Below, in pieces: positions 53,371 through 61,607 of a stretch of 64,000 nucleotides of DNA. The notes beneath the pieces are model-generated. The model ran no database searches and was not told the origin of the DNA. It saw only the letters and a program-made list of their open reading frames with translations. Source of the DNA: Streptomyces sp. NBC_00510 (GTDB taxonomy: Bacteria > Actinomycetota > Actinomycetes > Streptomycetales > Streptomycetaceae); the NCBI GenBank assembly GCA_036013505.1, contig CP107851.1, forward strand, positions 4,659,501 through 4,723,500. Reading direction: 5' to 3'. Made by a program: the position numbers and the translations under genes. How positions within the stretch are numbered: the stretch's first letter is position 1; the number at the start of each line of letters is the position of its first letter.

Positions 53371-54051
53371 TTACGGCTCGAACTTGTAGCCCAGGCCGCG
53401 GACCGTCACCAGGTAGCGCGGCGCGCCCGGGTCCGGCTCGATCTTGGCGCGGAGGCGCTTGACGTGGACGTCGAGGGTCTTGGTGTCGCCGACGTAGTCG
53501 GCGCCCCAGACCCGGTCGATGAGCTGCATGCGGGTGAGGACGCGGCCCGCGTTGCGCAGCAGCATCTCCAGGAGGTCGAACTCCTTGAGCGGCAGGTCGA
53601 CCTTGCCGCCGCCCACCGTCACGACGTGCCGGTCGACGTCCATGCGGACCGGGCCGGCCTCCAGCGCCGACGGCGAGATCTCCTCGGGCTCGCCGCGACG
53701 GCGCAGCACCGCCCGGATGCGGGCGACCAGCTCGCGGGAGGAGAAGGGCTTGGTGACGTAGTCGTCCGCTCCTATTTCGAGACCGACAACCTTGTCGATC
53801 TCGCTGTCCTTCGCGGTGACCATGATCACCGGGACGTTGGACTTCAGCCGCAGCTGGCGGCAGACCTCCGTGCCGGGCAGACCCGGCAGCATCAGGTCGA
53901 GCAGGACCAGGTCGGCGCCGTTGCGCTCGAACTCGTCCAGCCCGTCGGGCCCGGTCGCCGCGATGGCGACCTCGAAGCCTTCCTTGCGGAGCATGTACGA
54001 CAGGGCATCACTGAAGGACTCTTCGTCCTCGACGACGAGTACTCGGGTCAC
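53371..54051 (-). CDS. phoP: PhoP, phosphate-limitation response regulator (OmpR type)
   Basis: 226 residues from GTG 54051 after GGAGGTCCTCCC. Receiver domain: VLVVEDEESFSDALSYML, phosphoacceptor Asp near 51 (DLVLLDLMLPGLPG), conserved Lys in DDYVTKPFSSRELV. Winged helix: LKEFDLLEMLLRNAGRVLTR, DTKTLDVHVKRLRAKIEPD, YLVTVRGLGYKFEP. It binds PHO boxes to switch on phosphate scavenging and represses much of antibiotic synthesis. The start overlaps senX3/phoR by 4 bp. Its terminal 71 bp recur three times downstream; each copy also ends in TAA, a rare stop for this genus. Confidence 0.98.
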   Translation of the reverse strand: MTRVLVVEDEESFSDALSYMLRKEGFEVAIAATGPDGLDEFERNGADLVLLDLMLPGLPGTEVCRQLRLKSNVPVIMVTAKDSEIDKVVGLEIGADDYVTKPFSSRELVARIRAVLRRRGEPEEISPSALEAGPVRMDVDRHVVTVGGGKVDLPLKEFDLLEMLLRNAGRVLTRMQLIDRVWGADYVGDTKTLDVHVKRLRAKIEPDPGAPRYLVTVRGLGYKFEP

Positions 54052-55328
54052 GGGAGGACCTCCGGGGCGGGGATGTGATCGGGGAACGTCTCGTAGAGGG
54101 CGGAAGAGGACCCGGAGCCGGGCCCGCCGTCCTCCACCGCCACGGCGGTGGAGCGGTCCCGGCCGTCCCGGGACGCCGCGGCTTCGGGCAGCCGCAGGGT
54201 GAAGGTGGAGCCCTGGCCTTCGGCGCTCCACACCGTGACCTCCCCGCCGTGGGAGGCGGCCACGTGCTTGACGATGGACAGACCGAGGCCGGTGCCGCCC
54301 GTGGCGCGCGAGCGCGCCGGGTCGACCCGGTAGAACCGCTCGAAGACGCGGTCCCGGTCCTTTTCGGAGATGCCGATCCCCTGGTCGGTCACGGAGATCT
54401 CGATCAGGTCGCCACTGGGTGCGGCGACCCTGCGGCCCGCGATGCCCACGCGGGTGCGGACCGGGCTGTAGTTGACCGCGTTCTCGACGAGGTTGCCGAG
54501 CGCGGCCGCGAGCTGGCCACGGTTGCCCCAGATGTACAGCTCGGGGGCGCCGCCGGTGGCCATGGTGATCTGCTTGGCGTTCGCCGGGTGGCGGCAGCGG
54601 TCGACCGCCTCGGCGACGAGGTCGTCGACGGCGACCGGCTCGGCGTCGTCGAGGGGGTTGTCGTCCTGGACCCGGGAGAGGTCGATGATCTCCTGGACCA
54701 GGCTGGTCAGCCGCGCGGCCTCGATCTGCATCCGGCCCGCGAAGCGCTCGACGGCCTCGGGGTCGTCGCTGGCGTCCATCACCGCTTCGGAGAGCAGCGA
54801 CAGCGCGCCGACCGGGGTCTTGAGCTCATGGCTCACGTTGGCGACGAAGTCGCGCCGCACCGCCTCGATGCGCCGGGCGTCGGTCAGGTCCTCGACCAGG
54901 AGCAGCACCAGGCGCGAGCCCAGTGGTGCCACCCGGGCGGAGACCGCGAGGCCCTCGCCGCGGCCGGCGCCCCGGCGCGGCAGGTCCAGTTCCACCTGCC
55001 GTATCTCGCCGTCCCGCCGGGTCTCCCGGGCCATCTGCAGCATCTGGTCGACGGCGAGCCTTCCGCCACGAACCAGCCCGAGGGCGTACGCCGCCGAGCT
55101 TGCCTTGACCACCGTGTCGCCCTCGTCGAGGACAACGGCCGACGAGCGCAGCACGGACAGCACCGTGTCCACGCCCGGCGGTAGTACGGCTGCGGCGTCG
55201 GGCCGCAGGGATGTGCGCGTCGGGCGGGCCTGTTCCCGCTCGCTCCAGCGGAACGCGAGCACAGCGATCACACCGGTGCAGAGCCCGGCGATCGCACTGG
55301 CTGCGGCGACTGCCGCGTTCACGTCCAT
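54048..55328 (-). CDS. phoR: SenX3/PhoR-type phosphate-sensing histidine kinase
   Basis: 426 residues. A single N-terminal membrane helix (about 8-28, ASAIAGLCTGVIAVLAF) and no large outer domain; a PAS-like segment spans about 55-150. HisKA motif FVANVSHELKTPVGALSLLSE carries the phospho-His near 168. The ATP domain has NLVENAVNYSP, VTDQGIGI and GGTGLGLSIVKHVAASHGGE. Phosphate status is probably read through the PhoU/Pst complex, not directly. Cotranscribed with phoP and divergent from phoU. Confidence 0.97.
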   Translation of the reverse strand: MDVNAAVAAASAIAGLCTGVIAVLAFRWSEREQARPTRTSLRPDAAAVLPPGVDTVLSVLRSSAVVLDEGDTVVKASSAAYALGLVRGGRLAVDQMLQMARETRRDGEIRQVELDLPRRGAGRGEGLAVSARVAPLGSRLVLLLVEDLTDARRIEAVRRDFVANVSHELKTPVGALSLLSEAVMDASDDPEAVERFAGRMQIEAARLTSLVQEIIDLSRVQDDNPLDDAEPVAVDDLVAEAVDRCRHPANAKQITMATGGAPELYIWGNRGQLAAALGNLVENAVNYSPVRTRVGIAGRRVAAPSGDLIEISVTDQGIGISEKDRDRVFERFYRVDPARSRATGGTGLGLSIVKHVAASHGGEVTVWSAEGQGSTFTLRLPEAAASRDGRDRSTAVAVEDGGPGSGSSSALYETFPDHIPAPEVLP

Positions 55329-55401
55329 ACCCCCAGGTTAGGGGGACGGAATGAGTGACCCACAGCGGTCGGAGCGTCTTCTCGAACGCGCGTTGCCAAG
55401 A

Positions 55402-55434
55402 GTTCACCGTGGTGTCAGCACCGGTTCATTCCCG
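55402..55434. promoter_or_regulatory. PHO box between senX3/phoR and phoU
   Basis: Three direct repeats in exact 11-bp register: GTTCACCGTGG (55402), TGTCAGCACCG (55413), GTTCATTCCCG (55424). This matches the Streptomyces PhoP direct-repeat unit (consensus GTTCACC...) and sits in the 207-bp divergent promoter, where it can control both the phoR-phoP operon and phoU. Confidence 0.88.
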
Positions 55435-55535
55435 ATGCTCGAGCGGTACGCGTGTGCGCGCGAGGTTGGGGAGCGTGTCAGCGTGGGAGGACAATCCTCT
55501 TTTCGAACGGCTGAAGCGGCAACGGAAGGATCGCG

Positions 55536-56216
55536 ATGCGCGACGCATATCACGAGGAACTCGACTCGATCGGTGACGGCCTGGTCGACATGGCCCGGCT
55601 GGTCGGCTCCGCGATCGGGCGGGCCACCACGGCGCTGCTCGACGCGGACCTCAAGCTCGCGGAGAGCGTGATCGCCGCCGACGAGAAGGTGGACGACCTG
55701 CAGCGCGAGCTGGAGAACCGGGCCATCACCCTGCTCGCCCGCCAGCAGCCCGTCGCGACCGACCTGCGGATCGTCGTCACCAGCCTGCGCATGAGCGCGG
55801 ACCTGGAGCGCTCCGGCGACCTCGCCCGCCATGTGGCGAAGCTCGCACGGCTGCGGTTCCCCAACACCGCCGTCCCGAGCGACCTGCACGCCACGATCCT
55901 GGAGATGGGCCAGCTGGCTCAGCGGCTGATGGCCAAGGCCGCCGAGGTGATCATCAGCAAGGACGTCGACGACGCCCTGCAGCTGGAGGCGGACGACGAC
56001 CGCATGGACGAGCTGCACCGCACGCTCTTCCAGCACCTGCTCGACGACCGCTGGAAGCACGGCATCGAGACGGCCGTGGACGTCACCCTCGTCGGCCGTT
56101 ACTACGAGCGCTTCGCCGACCACGCGGTCTCGGTCGCCAAGCGCGTCGTCTACCTCGTCACGGGCGAGCACGCGGACGAGCTGTCCCCGCCTCCCACCCC
56201 GATGCCGGCGGACTAG
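55536..56216 (+). CDS. phoU: PhoU, phosphate signalling regulator
   Basis: 226 residues from ATG 55536 with GGAAGGATCGCG upstream. Two homologous three-helix bundles carry the metal-binding signatures of PhoU: DLERSGDLARHVAKLA (first half) and YYERFADHAVSVAKR (second half). It relays the state of the Pst phosphate importer to PhoR and dampens PhoP activity when phosphate is plentiful. pst genes are not in the window. Divergent from senX3/phoR over a PHO box. Confidence 0.97.
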   Translation: MRDAYHEELDSIGDGLVDMARLVGSAIGRATTALLDADLKLAESVIAADEKVDDLQRELENRAITLLARQQPVATDLRIVVTSLRMSADLERSGDLARHVAKLARLRFPNTAVPSDLHATILEMGQLAQRLMAKAAEVIISKDVDDALQLEADDDRMDELHRTLFQHLLDDRWKHGIETAVDVTLVGRYYERFADHAVSVAKRVVYLVTGEHADELSPPPTPMPAD

Positions 56217-56383
56217 CAGCCGCAACAGCCGTACGGCGCGGCACGACGCGGCGCGCGGGGCGGGTGCGCCCCCGGGGCGGAACGCTTCCGCGCGCCGTTG
56301 ATGCGCCGGTGGGGGATGTCGTTCACTGGTGGCAGGCATGCAGGCATGCAGGCAGCCGTCACCAACGGCATAGGAGGGTAACC

Positions 56384-56554
56384 ATGCCCGAGTCCCCCAC
56401 GTCGCCCACCGCCCGCGACCAGCCGTCCCCCGAGGGGACCCCGCAGTCCCCCGGCATCCGTGAGCTGCCGCTGCTCGGAGCGTGCGGCTGCGGTTCGGGC
56501 TGCGGATGCGGCTGCCAGTCCGGAGCGCCCTGCCGCTGCGGCGGCAGTTGCTGA
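56384..56554 (+). CDS. 56-residue cysteine-rich peptide, metallothionein-like
   Basis: From ATG 56384 with GGAGG 9 nt upstream, a near-ideal ribosome site. The first 28 residues are Pro/Ser/Thr-rich; LPLL at 28-31 leads into a tail with eight cysteines at 34, 36, 40, 42, 44, 50, 52 and 56, almost all alternating with Gly (GACGCGSGCGCGCQSG). Such density implies binding of zinc, copper or an iron-sulfur cluster. The same LPLL...CGCGSG pattern occurs at the NadC N-terminus in this window. The leader has an 8-bp tandem repeat (CAGGCATG, 56333-56356). No known family name can be given. Confidence 0.72.
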   Translation: MPESPTSPTARDQPSPEGTPQSPGIRELPLLGACGCGSGCGCGCQSGAPCRCGGSC

Positions 56555-56590
56555 CTCCACCGAGTCCACGCCACCCGCGTTCCTCACGCT

Positions 56591-56625
56591 CGGGGGCCCG
56601 TCCGGTCGCTCCGGACGGGCCCCCG
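56591..56625. terminator. bidirectional terminator after the Cys-rich gene
   Basis: Perfect 15-bp stem CGGGGGCCCGTCCGG / CCGGACGGGCCCCCG with a 5-nt loop between the Cys-rich gene and the convergent VOC gene. Confidence 0.9.
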
Positions 56626-56643
56626 ACGCCGTGTCCCCCCGGG

Positions 56644-57123
56644 TCACCCGCCGTCGTACGCGCGCCGCAGCGCGGCGAGGTCCATCTTCTTCATGGACAG
56701 CATCGCCTCCGTGGCCCGCCTGGCCTTCTCCGGGTCGGCGTCCCCGACCATCTCCAGCAGCACCTCGGGGAACACCTGCCAGGACACCCCGTACCGGTCC
56801 TTCAACCACCCGCAGGGGCCCTCCTCACCGCCGTCGGTGAGCTTCTCCCAGTAGTAGTCGACCTCGGCCTGGTCGGCGCAGCGGATCTGGAACGAGACCG
56901 CCTCGTTGAAGGTGAAGTGCGGACCGCCGTTCAGCGCCACGAACTTCTGCCCGTTGGCCGTGAACTCAACGGCCAGCACGGACCCCGCGGGGCCGGGCCC
57001 GGCCTCGTTGTAGCGGCCGATCGTGCCGATCGCGGAGTTCTTGAAGATCGAGACGTAGTGGTTCGCCGCCTCCTCGGCCTTCCCGTCGAACCACAGGCAC
57101 GTGGTGAATCCGTCGGTGGTCAT
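56644..57123 (-). CDS. PhnB-like VOC-superfamily protein
   Basis: 159 residues from ATG 57123 after GGAGGAGGCAGCG. Two beta-alpha-beta repeats of the 3-demethylubiquinone-methyltransferase-like VOC subgroup: TTCLWFDGKAEEAANHYVSIF, VLAVEFTANGQKFVALNGG, FNEAVSFQIRCADQAEVDYYW, LKDRYGVSWQVFPEVLLEM. It is short of the His/Glu metal triad of glyoxalases. Function unknown; homologues may bind small organic ligands. Confidence 0.88.
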   Translation of the reverse strand: MTTDGFTTCLWFDGKAEEAANHYVSIFKNSAIGTIGRYNEAGPGPAGSVLAVEFTANGQKFVALNGGPHFTFNEAVSFQIRCADQAEVDYYWEKLTDGGEEGPCGWLKDRYGVSWQVFPEVLLEMVGDADPEKARRATEAMLSMKKMDLAALRRAYDGG

Positions 57124-57304
57124 CGCTGCCTCCTCCTGGCGCATGGGCGCGTACGTCCTAAAGACGGTCCCGGCGCCGGAAACTCATCGGCGTACGGCCA
57201 TGTGCCGGGTCGCCGTCCCGGGGCCCCCGACGGGCGTGGCGGAGGCGTCCCCTAACCTGTGCCGATCACCTCGGTGTGCGGTGATCAGTTGGGAGGAGAT
57301 CGTC

Positions 57305-58072
57305 ATGGTTGCTGCCCCGGCACTGGCGGAGCTGCGCGAGGTCTGCCAGCCGCAGGCGAAGCTGCGGAGCCGCAACGGCGAGCACTGGGCGGGCCGCCTC
57401 TACATGCGGCGCGTTTCGCTCCGCATGACCCGGCAACTGGTACGGACCCGTATCTCCCCCGACACGCTGACGTGGACGATGGTCGTGTGCGGTGTCGGCG
57501 CGGGCGCCGCCCTTCTCATCCCCGGGCTCACCGGGGCCGTGCTGGCCGCCGTGCTCTTCCAGCTCTTCCTGCTCTTCGACTGCGTGGACGGCGAGGTCGC
57601 CCGCTGGAAGGGGCAGAACAGCGCGACCGGCATCTACGTCGACCGTCTCGGCGCCTACCTGGCCGACGCGGCACTGCTGACCGGGGCCGGTTTCCGGGTG
57701 GCCCACGGCGGGTCCGCGTACTGGGCTTCGGTCGGCCTCGCGACGGCCCTGGGCATCGTGCTGCTGAAGGCGTCCACCGACCTCGTCGACGTCGCCCGCG
57801 CCCGCCGGGGCCTGTCCGTCGCCGACGACGAGGCGGCCAGGCCCCGTTCCGAGGGCGTCGCCACCGTCCGCCGGCTCGCCTCCGCCCTCAAGATCCACCG
57901 CCTCACCAACGGCATCGAGGCCTCCCTCGTCCTCCTCGCCGCGGCCGTCGCGGACACCCTGACCGGCAGTCCCGCCCCCACCGCTTGGACGCTCGCCGCG
58001 CTGGCGGTGATCACGTGGCTCATGGTGGTGGCCCACCTGGCATCGATCCTGTCGTCCTCGCGGCTGCGCTGA
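57305..58072 (+). CDS. CDP-alcohol phosphatidyltransferase-like membrane protein with altered last Asp
   Basis: 255 residues from ATG 57305 after GGGAGGAGATCGTC. The CDP-OH-P motif at about 98-120 reads DCVDGEVAR, eight residues, then GIYVDRLGAYLAD. The first three aspartates are in register, but the position of the fourth (D-x3-D) is Ala, with the next Asp only four residues further on. Several membrane helices surround it (MVVCGVGAGAALLIPGLTG, VLAAVLFQLFLLF, VLLAAAVADTL). It would normally move a phospho-alcohol from CDP-diacylglycerol; the change leaves catalysis in doubt. Its 3' end overlaps the convergent methyltransferase by 53 bp. Confidence 0.85.
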   Translation: MVAAPALAELREVCQPQAKLRSRNGEHWAGRLYMRRVSLRMTRQLVRTRISPDTLTWTMVVCGVGAGAALLIPGLTGAVLAAVLFQLFLLFDCVDGEVARWKGQNSATGIYVDRLGAYLADAALLTGAGFRVAHGGSAYWASVGLATALGIVLLKASTDLVDVARARRGLSVADDEAARPRSEGVATVRRLASALKIHRLTNGIEASLVLLAAAVADTLTGSPAPTAWTLAALAVITWLMVVAHLASILSSSRLR

Positions 58073-58730
58073 CGCCGGGTTCGGCCGGCCGGGCCCTGGT
58101 CATCAGCAGGTGGCCCCTGCGGAAGCGCTCGTCCGTTCCGGGCTCCCGGAGCATGCGGCCGGTTTCGGTGAAGCCGGCGGCCGCCGCCAGGGCGGCGAGG
58201 TCGTCGATCGGCCACCGGTAGGCCGTCGTCACCTTGTGGTCGAACGCCTCGAGGGGGCCGCCGCCGGATTCGAAGAAGCCCAGCAGGAGATGGCCGCCCG
58301 GGGCCAGGGTCCGGCGGAACTCGTCGAAGTACGGGGGCAGTTCGCCCGGCGGCGTGTGGATGACGGAGTACCAGGACACGATGCCGTCCAGCTCGCCGTC
58401 GGCGACGTCGTCCAGGGCGTCCATCGAGCCCACGTCGAAGCGCAGTTCCGGATGCGCCTCGCGGGCGAGGCCGATCATCACCGGCGACAGGTCGACGCCG
58501 AAGGCCTCCAGCCCCAGGTCCCGCAGGTGCGCGGTGAGGTACCCCGGGCCGCAGCCGAGGTCGGCGACGGTCCTCCCGCCGACCGCCCGCACGGAGTCGG
58601 CGAAGGCCGCGATCATCGCGCGGTCCAGCGGGAGCGAGCCGAGCGAGTCGCGGAACAGTTCCGCGTAGAGGACGGCGACGGCGTCGTACGCGCCGGCCGT
58701 CGAGACGGGATGGGAGGAGGGGTCGGTCAC
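58020..58730 (-). CDS. class I SAM-dependent methyltransferase
   Basis: 236 residues from GTG 58730; a GTG 24 nt later is an alternative. Motif I TVADLGCGPGYLTAHL, post-I GLEAFGVDLSPVMIGLAREA and motif II DGIVSWYSVIHTPPGELP are standard for Methyltransf_11/25 proteins. Substrate unknown. The last 17 codons are antisense to the convergent phosphatidyltransferase-like gene, an overlap that may indicate an extended C-terminus. Confidence 0.88.
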   Translation of the reverse strand: MTDPSSHPVSTAGAYDAVAVLYAELFRDSLGSLPLDRAMIAAFADSVRAVGGRTVADLGCGPGYLTAHLRDLGLEAFGVDLSPVMIGLAREAHPELRFDVGSMDALDDVADGELDGIVSWYSVIHTPPGELPPYFDEFRRTLAPGGHLLLGFFESGGGPLEAFDHKVTTAYRWPIDDLAALAAAAGFTETGRMLREPGTDERFRRGHLLMTRARPAEPGVSAAARTTGSMPGGPPP

Positions 58731-58749
58731 GGGGCTCGACCCCGGACCC

Positions 58750-59658
58750 TCAGGAATCGGCAAACCAGGCACCGATCGACTCCCACTGGAAGGCGTCCCG
58801 CCAGGCGACCCCGCCCGCCGTCCAGCCCTGAAGGGCGGCGACGACCTTCTCCGCGGACGCCGTTCGCGTCCGGTAGTGCTCGGCGGGGGCGCGGTCGCGG
58901 TACTCGAGCTGGTACGTGCCGTCGGGGCGGTGCCACACCTGGGCGTAGCACTGCTGGTCCGCGGCGCACTCCATGACCAGGTGCCCGTCACGCGGGAGGT
59001 TCAGCACCGCCTTCTCCAGCTCGGCGCCGCGGGGGCTGCCGTCATCGGGGCGGTGACCGGGGTGCGCGAGGGGGTCGGTGTCCACGGGGTCTTCTCCTTC
59101 CGGTCGGACGGGTGGCAGTCCGCAGGCGTCGATCAGTTCGAAGAACAGGTCCTCCACGAACGGGTCCGCCCGTTTGGCGAGCACCTCGCGCAGCGTGTCA
59201 CGGTCCGCGGTGAAACCGGCCTCGGCGGCCCAGCCGGCGATCTCCTCCGCGGTCCCCGGCACCTCCGCGAGCATCCAGCGGACGTTCCGCTCCTTCTCGC
59301 TCTCCCCCGGAGGCGCGTCGTCCACGGCCGGCGGCGACCCGGCGATCTCGTAGTCGGCGGCCATCTCCGGGTCGAGGAAGGCGGACCAGCCCGCCCCGGA
59401 GGGCGTGAGGCCGCGTACGAGGCAGACGTCGCTGTCGAAGACGCTCGCGATCAGGACGGGCGAACCGGTCGCGGCCACCAGCCCCTCCAGCCATCGGTCG
59501 TCGCCGTTGTCCGGAAGCGAACGGTCGAATTGCAGCGTCTGCCAACCCCCGGGACGCGGCAGGCACACGTTCAGGTCGTCGGCGGACTCCTCGAACCCGC
59601 GCGTCCGCTCCAACGGCGCGTCACTCCGCGCCAGTACGAAATCGCCGGTGTACCCCAT
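58750..59658 (-). CDS. hypothetical protein
   Basis: 302 residues from ATG 59658. No known domain is recognised. An N-terminal part (VLARSDAPLERTRGFEESAD, WQTLQFDRSLPDNGDDRWLE) resembles actinobacterial immunity-like or SUKH-adjacent proteins of unclear function; the C-terminal third (LPRDGHLVMECAADQQCYAQ, VWHRPDGTYQLEYRDR) is beta-rich. No signal or membrane helix. Good codon bias throughout. It starts 20 bp upstream of the methyltransferase gene region on the same strand and may share its transcript. Confidence 0.7.
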   Translation of the reverse strand: MGYTGDFVLARSDAPLERTRGFEESADDLNVCLPRPGGWQTLQFDRSLPDNGDDRWLEGLVAATGSPVLIASVFDSDVCLVRGLTPSGAGWSAFLDPEMAADYEIAGSPPAVDDAPPGESEKERNVRWMLAEVPGTAEEIAGWAAEAGFTADRDTLREVLAKRADPFVEDLFFELIDACGLPPVRPEGEDPVDTDPLAHPGHRPDDGSPRGAELEKAVLNLPRDGHLVMECAADQQCYAQVWHRPDGTYQLEYRDRAPAEHYRTRTASAEKVVAALQGWTAGGVAWRDAFQWESIGAWFADS

Positions 59659-59761
59659 GGCTCCCTCCCCGAAGGCTGCCGCCGATGCTAGCGGCGGCCA
59701 CCGACACCGCTCGGCGCGGCCGCTCTACCCTGCTGCGGGGACAGCGACTTTCGGAGAGACC

Positions 59762-59965
59762 GTGACCGCACTGCCGGCGAGCGTGGACCGCGACATCCTC
59801 GATCACCGGATCATGTTCGCGGTGCGGACGATCCGGGAAACCCTGGGCTGCTCGATTCACGAAGCCATCGACGTGGTCGCCGTCCGGCACGAGGAACTGC
59901 GCCGGGAGCGCCCGGACGACTTCGGCTTCGGGCCCGAGGAGTTCGGCCGGGGCTTCTACTCCTGA
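59762..59965 (+). CDS. small hypothetical protein
   Basis: 67 residues from GTG 59762 with GGAGAGACC upstream. A helical protein with an acidic/aromatic end (RPDDFGFGPEEFGRGFYS); no family recognised. The layout (TIRETLGCSIHEAIDVVAVR) resembles a short helix-turn-helix-like helical pair but lacks a convincing DNA-binding signature. Confidence 0.6.
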   Translation: MTALPASVDRDILDHRIMFAVRTIRETLGCSIHEAIDVVAVRHEELRRERPDDFGFGPEEFGRGFYS

Positions 59966-59991
59966 GCGGCGGTGCGCGTGCCGAGGCCCGG

Positions 59992-60327
59992 CTATTCGTC
60001 CAGCAGTGCCCGCAGCCGTGCCTTCCGCCGGTCGGCGGCCGCAGCGGGAGGGGGCGGGACCGCGCGCTTCCCCCCGTCCGGGGGTCCGGCCTGCCGACCG
60101 CGCCGGGCCGCGTTCAGCAGGGCCCGGGCTTCCGCCAGGCCGGAGACCACGGCGACCGGTTGCCATGCGTAGCCGTCCCATTGCGAGATGAGACGTGGGG
60201 CGTCCGGATCCACGTGAGCGCCCCGCGGCGGCCCCGACGCAAGGGTGCCGGCACGAAGCCGGCCCTTCCTGCGTGCCTGCCGTTCCTCGCGGCGCTCCAC
60301 CCATTGCTCCAGGGGCTCGTCGTCCAT
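59992..60327 (-). CDS. DUF6087-family protein
   Basis: 111 residues. It starts MDDEPLEQWVERREERQARR and contains HVDPDAPRLISQWDGYAWQP, the conserved core of DUF6087 proteins found almost only in Streptomyces. The C-terminal part is Arg/Pro-rich. Function unknown; members often lie near phage-like or regulatory genes. Confidence 0.75.
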   Translation of the reverse strand: MDDEPLEQWVERREERQARRKGRLRAGTLASGPPRGAHVDPDAPRLISQWDGYAWQPVAVVSGLAEARALLNAARRGRQAGPPDGGKRAVPPPPAAAADRRKARLRALLDE

Positions 60328-60401
60328 GCGCACAGCATGTCCCGGCAGGCCCCGGGACACCACAGCCGCGCGGAACCGAACCCCCCGGCGTTCGGCCTCC
60401 C

Positions 60402-60614
60402 CTAACCGCGCGGAGCGGGAACCTGCTTCCAGCCCTCGACGGACCGGGTCACGAAGAACACCCGGTAGACGTCGCGCGTCCACACGCTCGCGCCGTCCCC
60501 GTACTCGTGAAGCTCCTGGAACGCCTCTTCCTCGGAGTCGTAGCTGTACTTCCGCCCCTTCGCGTCCCGGATCATCCACTCTCTGCCGGGCAACCCTGCA
60601 AGCCCCATCGCCAT
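60402..60614 (-). CDS. small hypothetical protein
   Basis: 70 residues from ATG 60614 with GGGAGGG 8 nt upstream. It has a compact beta-rich look (WMIRDAKGRKYSYDSEEEAF, GASVWTRDVYRVFFVTRS) and no membrane helix or signal. Good ribosome site and coding bias support a real gene. Unrelated to any family I know. Confidence 0.65.
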   Translation of the reverse strand: MAMGLAGLPGREWMIRDAKGRKYSYDSEEEAFQELHEYGDGASVWTRDVYRVFFVTRSVEGWKQVPAPRG

Positions 60615-60679
60615 GGTGACATCCCTCCCTCGATGTGACCGGGATCGTAGCCACATCCCGTCGGCCCCGGAGCAGCAAC

Positions 60680-60718
60680 AAGCCCCCTCCCCGCGGAGAA
60701 TCCGCAGGCAGGGGGCTT
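60680..60718 (-). terminator. gpmA terminator
   Basis: A two-part stem with AAGCCCCCT / AGGGGGCTT outer and GCGGA / TCCGC inner pairs around a short loop, starting 13 bp past the gpmA stop on the minus strand and followed by CTTGTTGCTG. Confidence 0.8.
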
Positions 60719-60730
60719 GATCGGTAAGGG

Positions 60731-61492
60731 CTACTTCTTCTTGCCCTGGTTCTTCACGGCCTCGATCGCCGCCGCGGCCGCCTCGGGGTCGAGGTAGCGG
60801 CCGCCCGGGGTGACGGGGCGGAAGTCGGCGTCGAGCTCGTAGGCGAGCGGGATGCCGGTGGGGATGTTCAGGCCCGCGATGTCGGCGTCGGAGATGCCGT
60901 CGAGGTGCTTGACGAGGGCGCGCAGGCTGTTGCCGTGGGCGGCGACCAGGACGGTGCGGCCGGTGAGGAGGTCGGGGACGATGCCGTCGTACCAGTACGG
61001 CAGCATGCGGTCGACGACGTCCTTCAGGCACTCGGTGCGCGGGCGCAGCTCCGGCGGGATGGAGGCGTAGCGCGGGTCGTCGCTCTGGGAGAACTCGCTG
61101 CCGTCCTCGATCGGCGGCGGCGGGGTGTCGTAGGAGCGGCGCCAGAGCATGAACTGCTCCTCGCCGAACTCGGCGAGGGTCTGCGCCTTGTCCTTGCCCT
61201 GGAGGGCGCCGTAGTGGCGCTCGTTGAGGCGCCAGCTGCGGTGGACGGGGATCCAGTGCCGGTCGGCGGCCTCGAGGGCCAGCTGCGCGGTGCGGATCGC
61301 GCGCTTCTGGAGGGAGGTGTGGACGACGTCGGGGAGGAGTCCGGCGTCCTTCAGCAGCTCGCCGCCCCGGACCGCCTCCTTCTCGCCCTTTTCGTTCAGG
61401 TTGACGTCAACCCAGCCAGTGAAGAGGTTCTTAGCGTTCCACTCGCTCTCGCCGTGGCGGAGGAGGATCAGCTTGTACGGAGCTTCAGCCAT
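60731..61492 (-). CDS. gpmA: 2,3-bisphosphoglycerate-dependent phosphoglycerate mutase
   Basis: 253 residues from ATG 61492; a longer in-frame start at 61558 adds 22 residues without family support. RHGESEWNAKNLFTGWVDVNL carries the phosphohistidine near 13, KRAIRTAQLALEA and RRSYDTPPPP follow, and the second catalytic His is in VLVAAHGNSLRALVKHL. It interconverts 3- and 2-phosphoglycerate in glycolysis. The C-terminus ends NQGKKK. Confidence 0.96.
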   Translation of the reverse strand: MAEAPYKLILLRHGESEWNAKNLFTGWVDVNLNEKGEKEAVRGGELLKDAGLLPDVVHTSLQKRAIRTAQLALEAADRHWIPVHRSWRLNERHYGALQGKDKAQTLAEFGEEQFMLWRRSYDTPPPPIEDGSEFSQSDDPRYASIPPELRPRTECLKDVVDRMLPYWYDGIVPDLLTGRTVLVAAHGNSLRALVKHLDGISDADIAGLNIPTGIPLAYELDADFRPVTPGGRYLDPEAAAAAIEAVKNQGKKK

Positions 61493-61607
61493 GGCAAGGA
61501 GTCTAAGAGAAAACCCTTTGGTGCCCTCCGGAGGGCGGATGTAAGCTGCGCGGGCCATCCTGGCCCATTACGCCTACGACGCCCCGACGCCGCGAGGAGC
61601 AGCCGCC

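Noticed and set aside
52849..53441. CRISPR array
   Set aside because: The period is 174 bp, the units are nearly identical throughout with no variable spacers, and 71 bp are phoP coding sequence; no cas gene nearby.
52503..53462. A plus-strand frame with a 58-residue repeated peptide
   Set aside because: The repeat comes only from the 174-bp DNA array, which is divisible by three; no start, ribosome site or domain.
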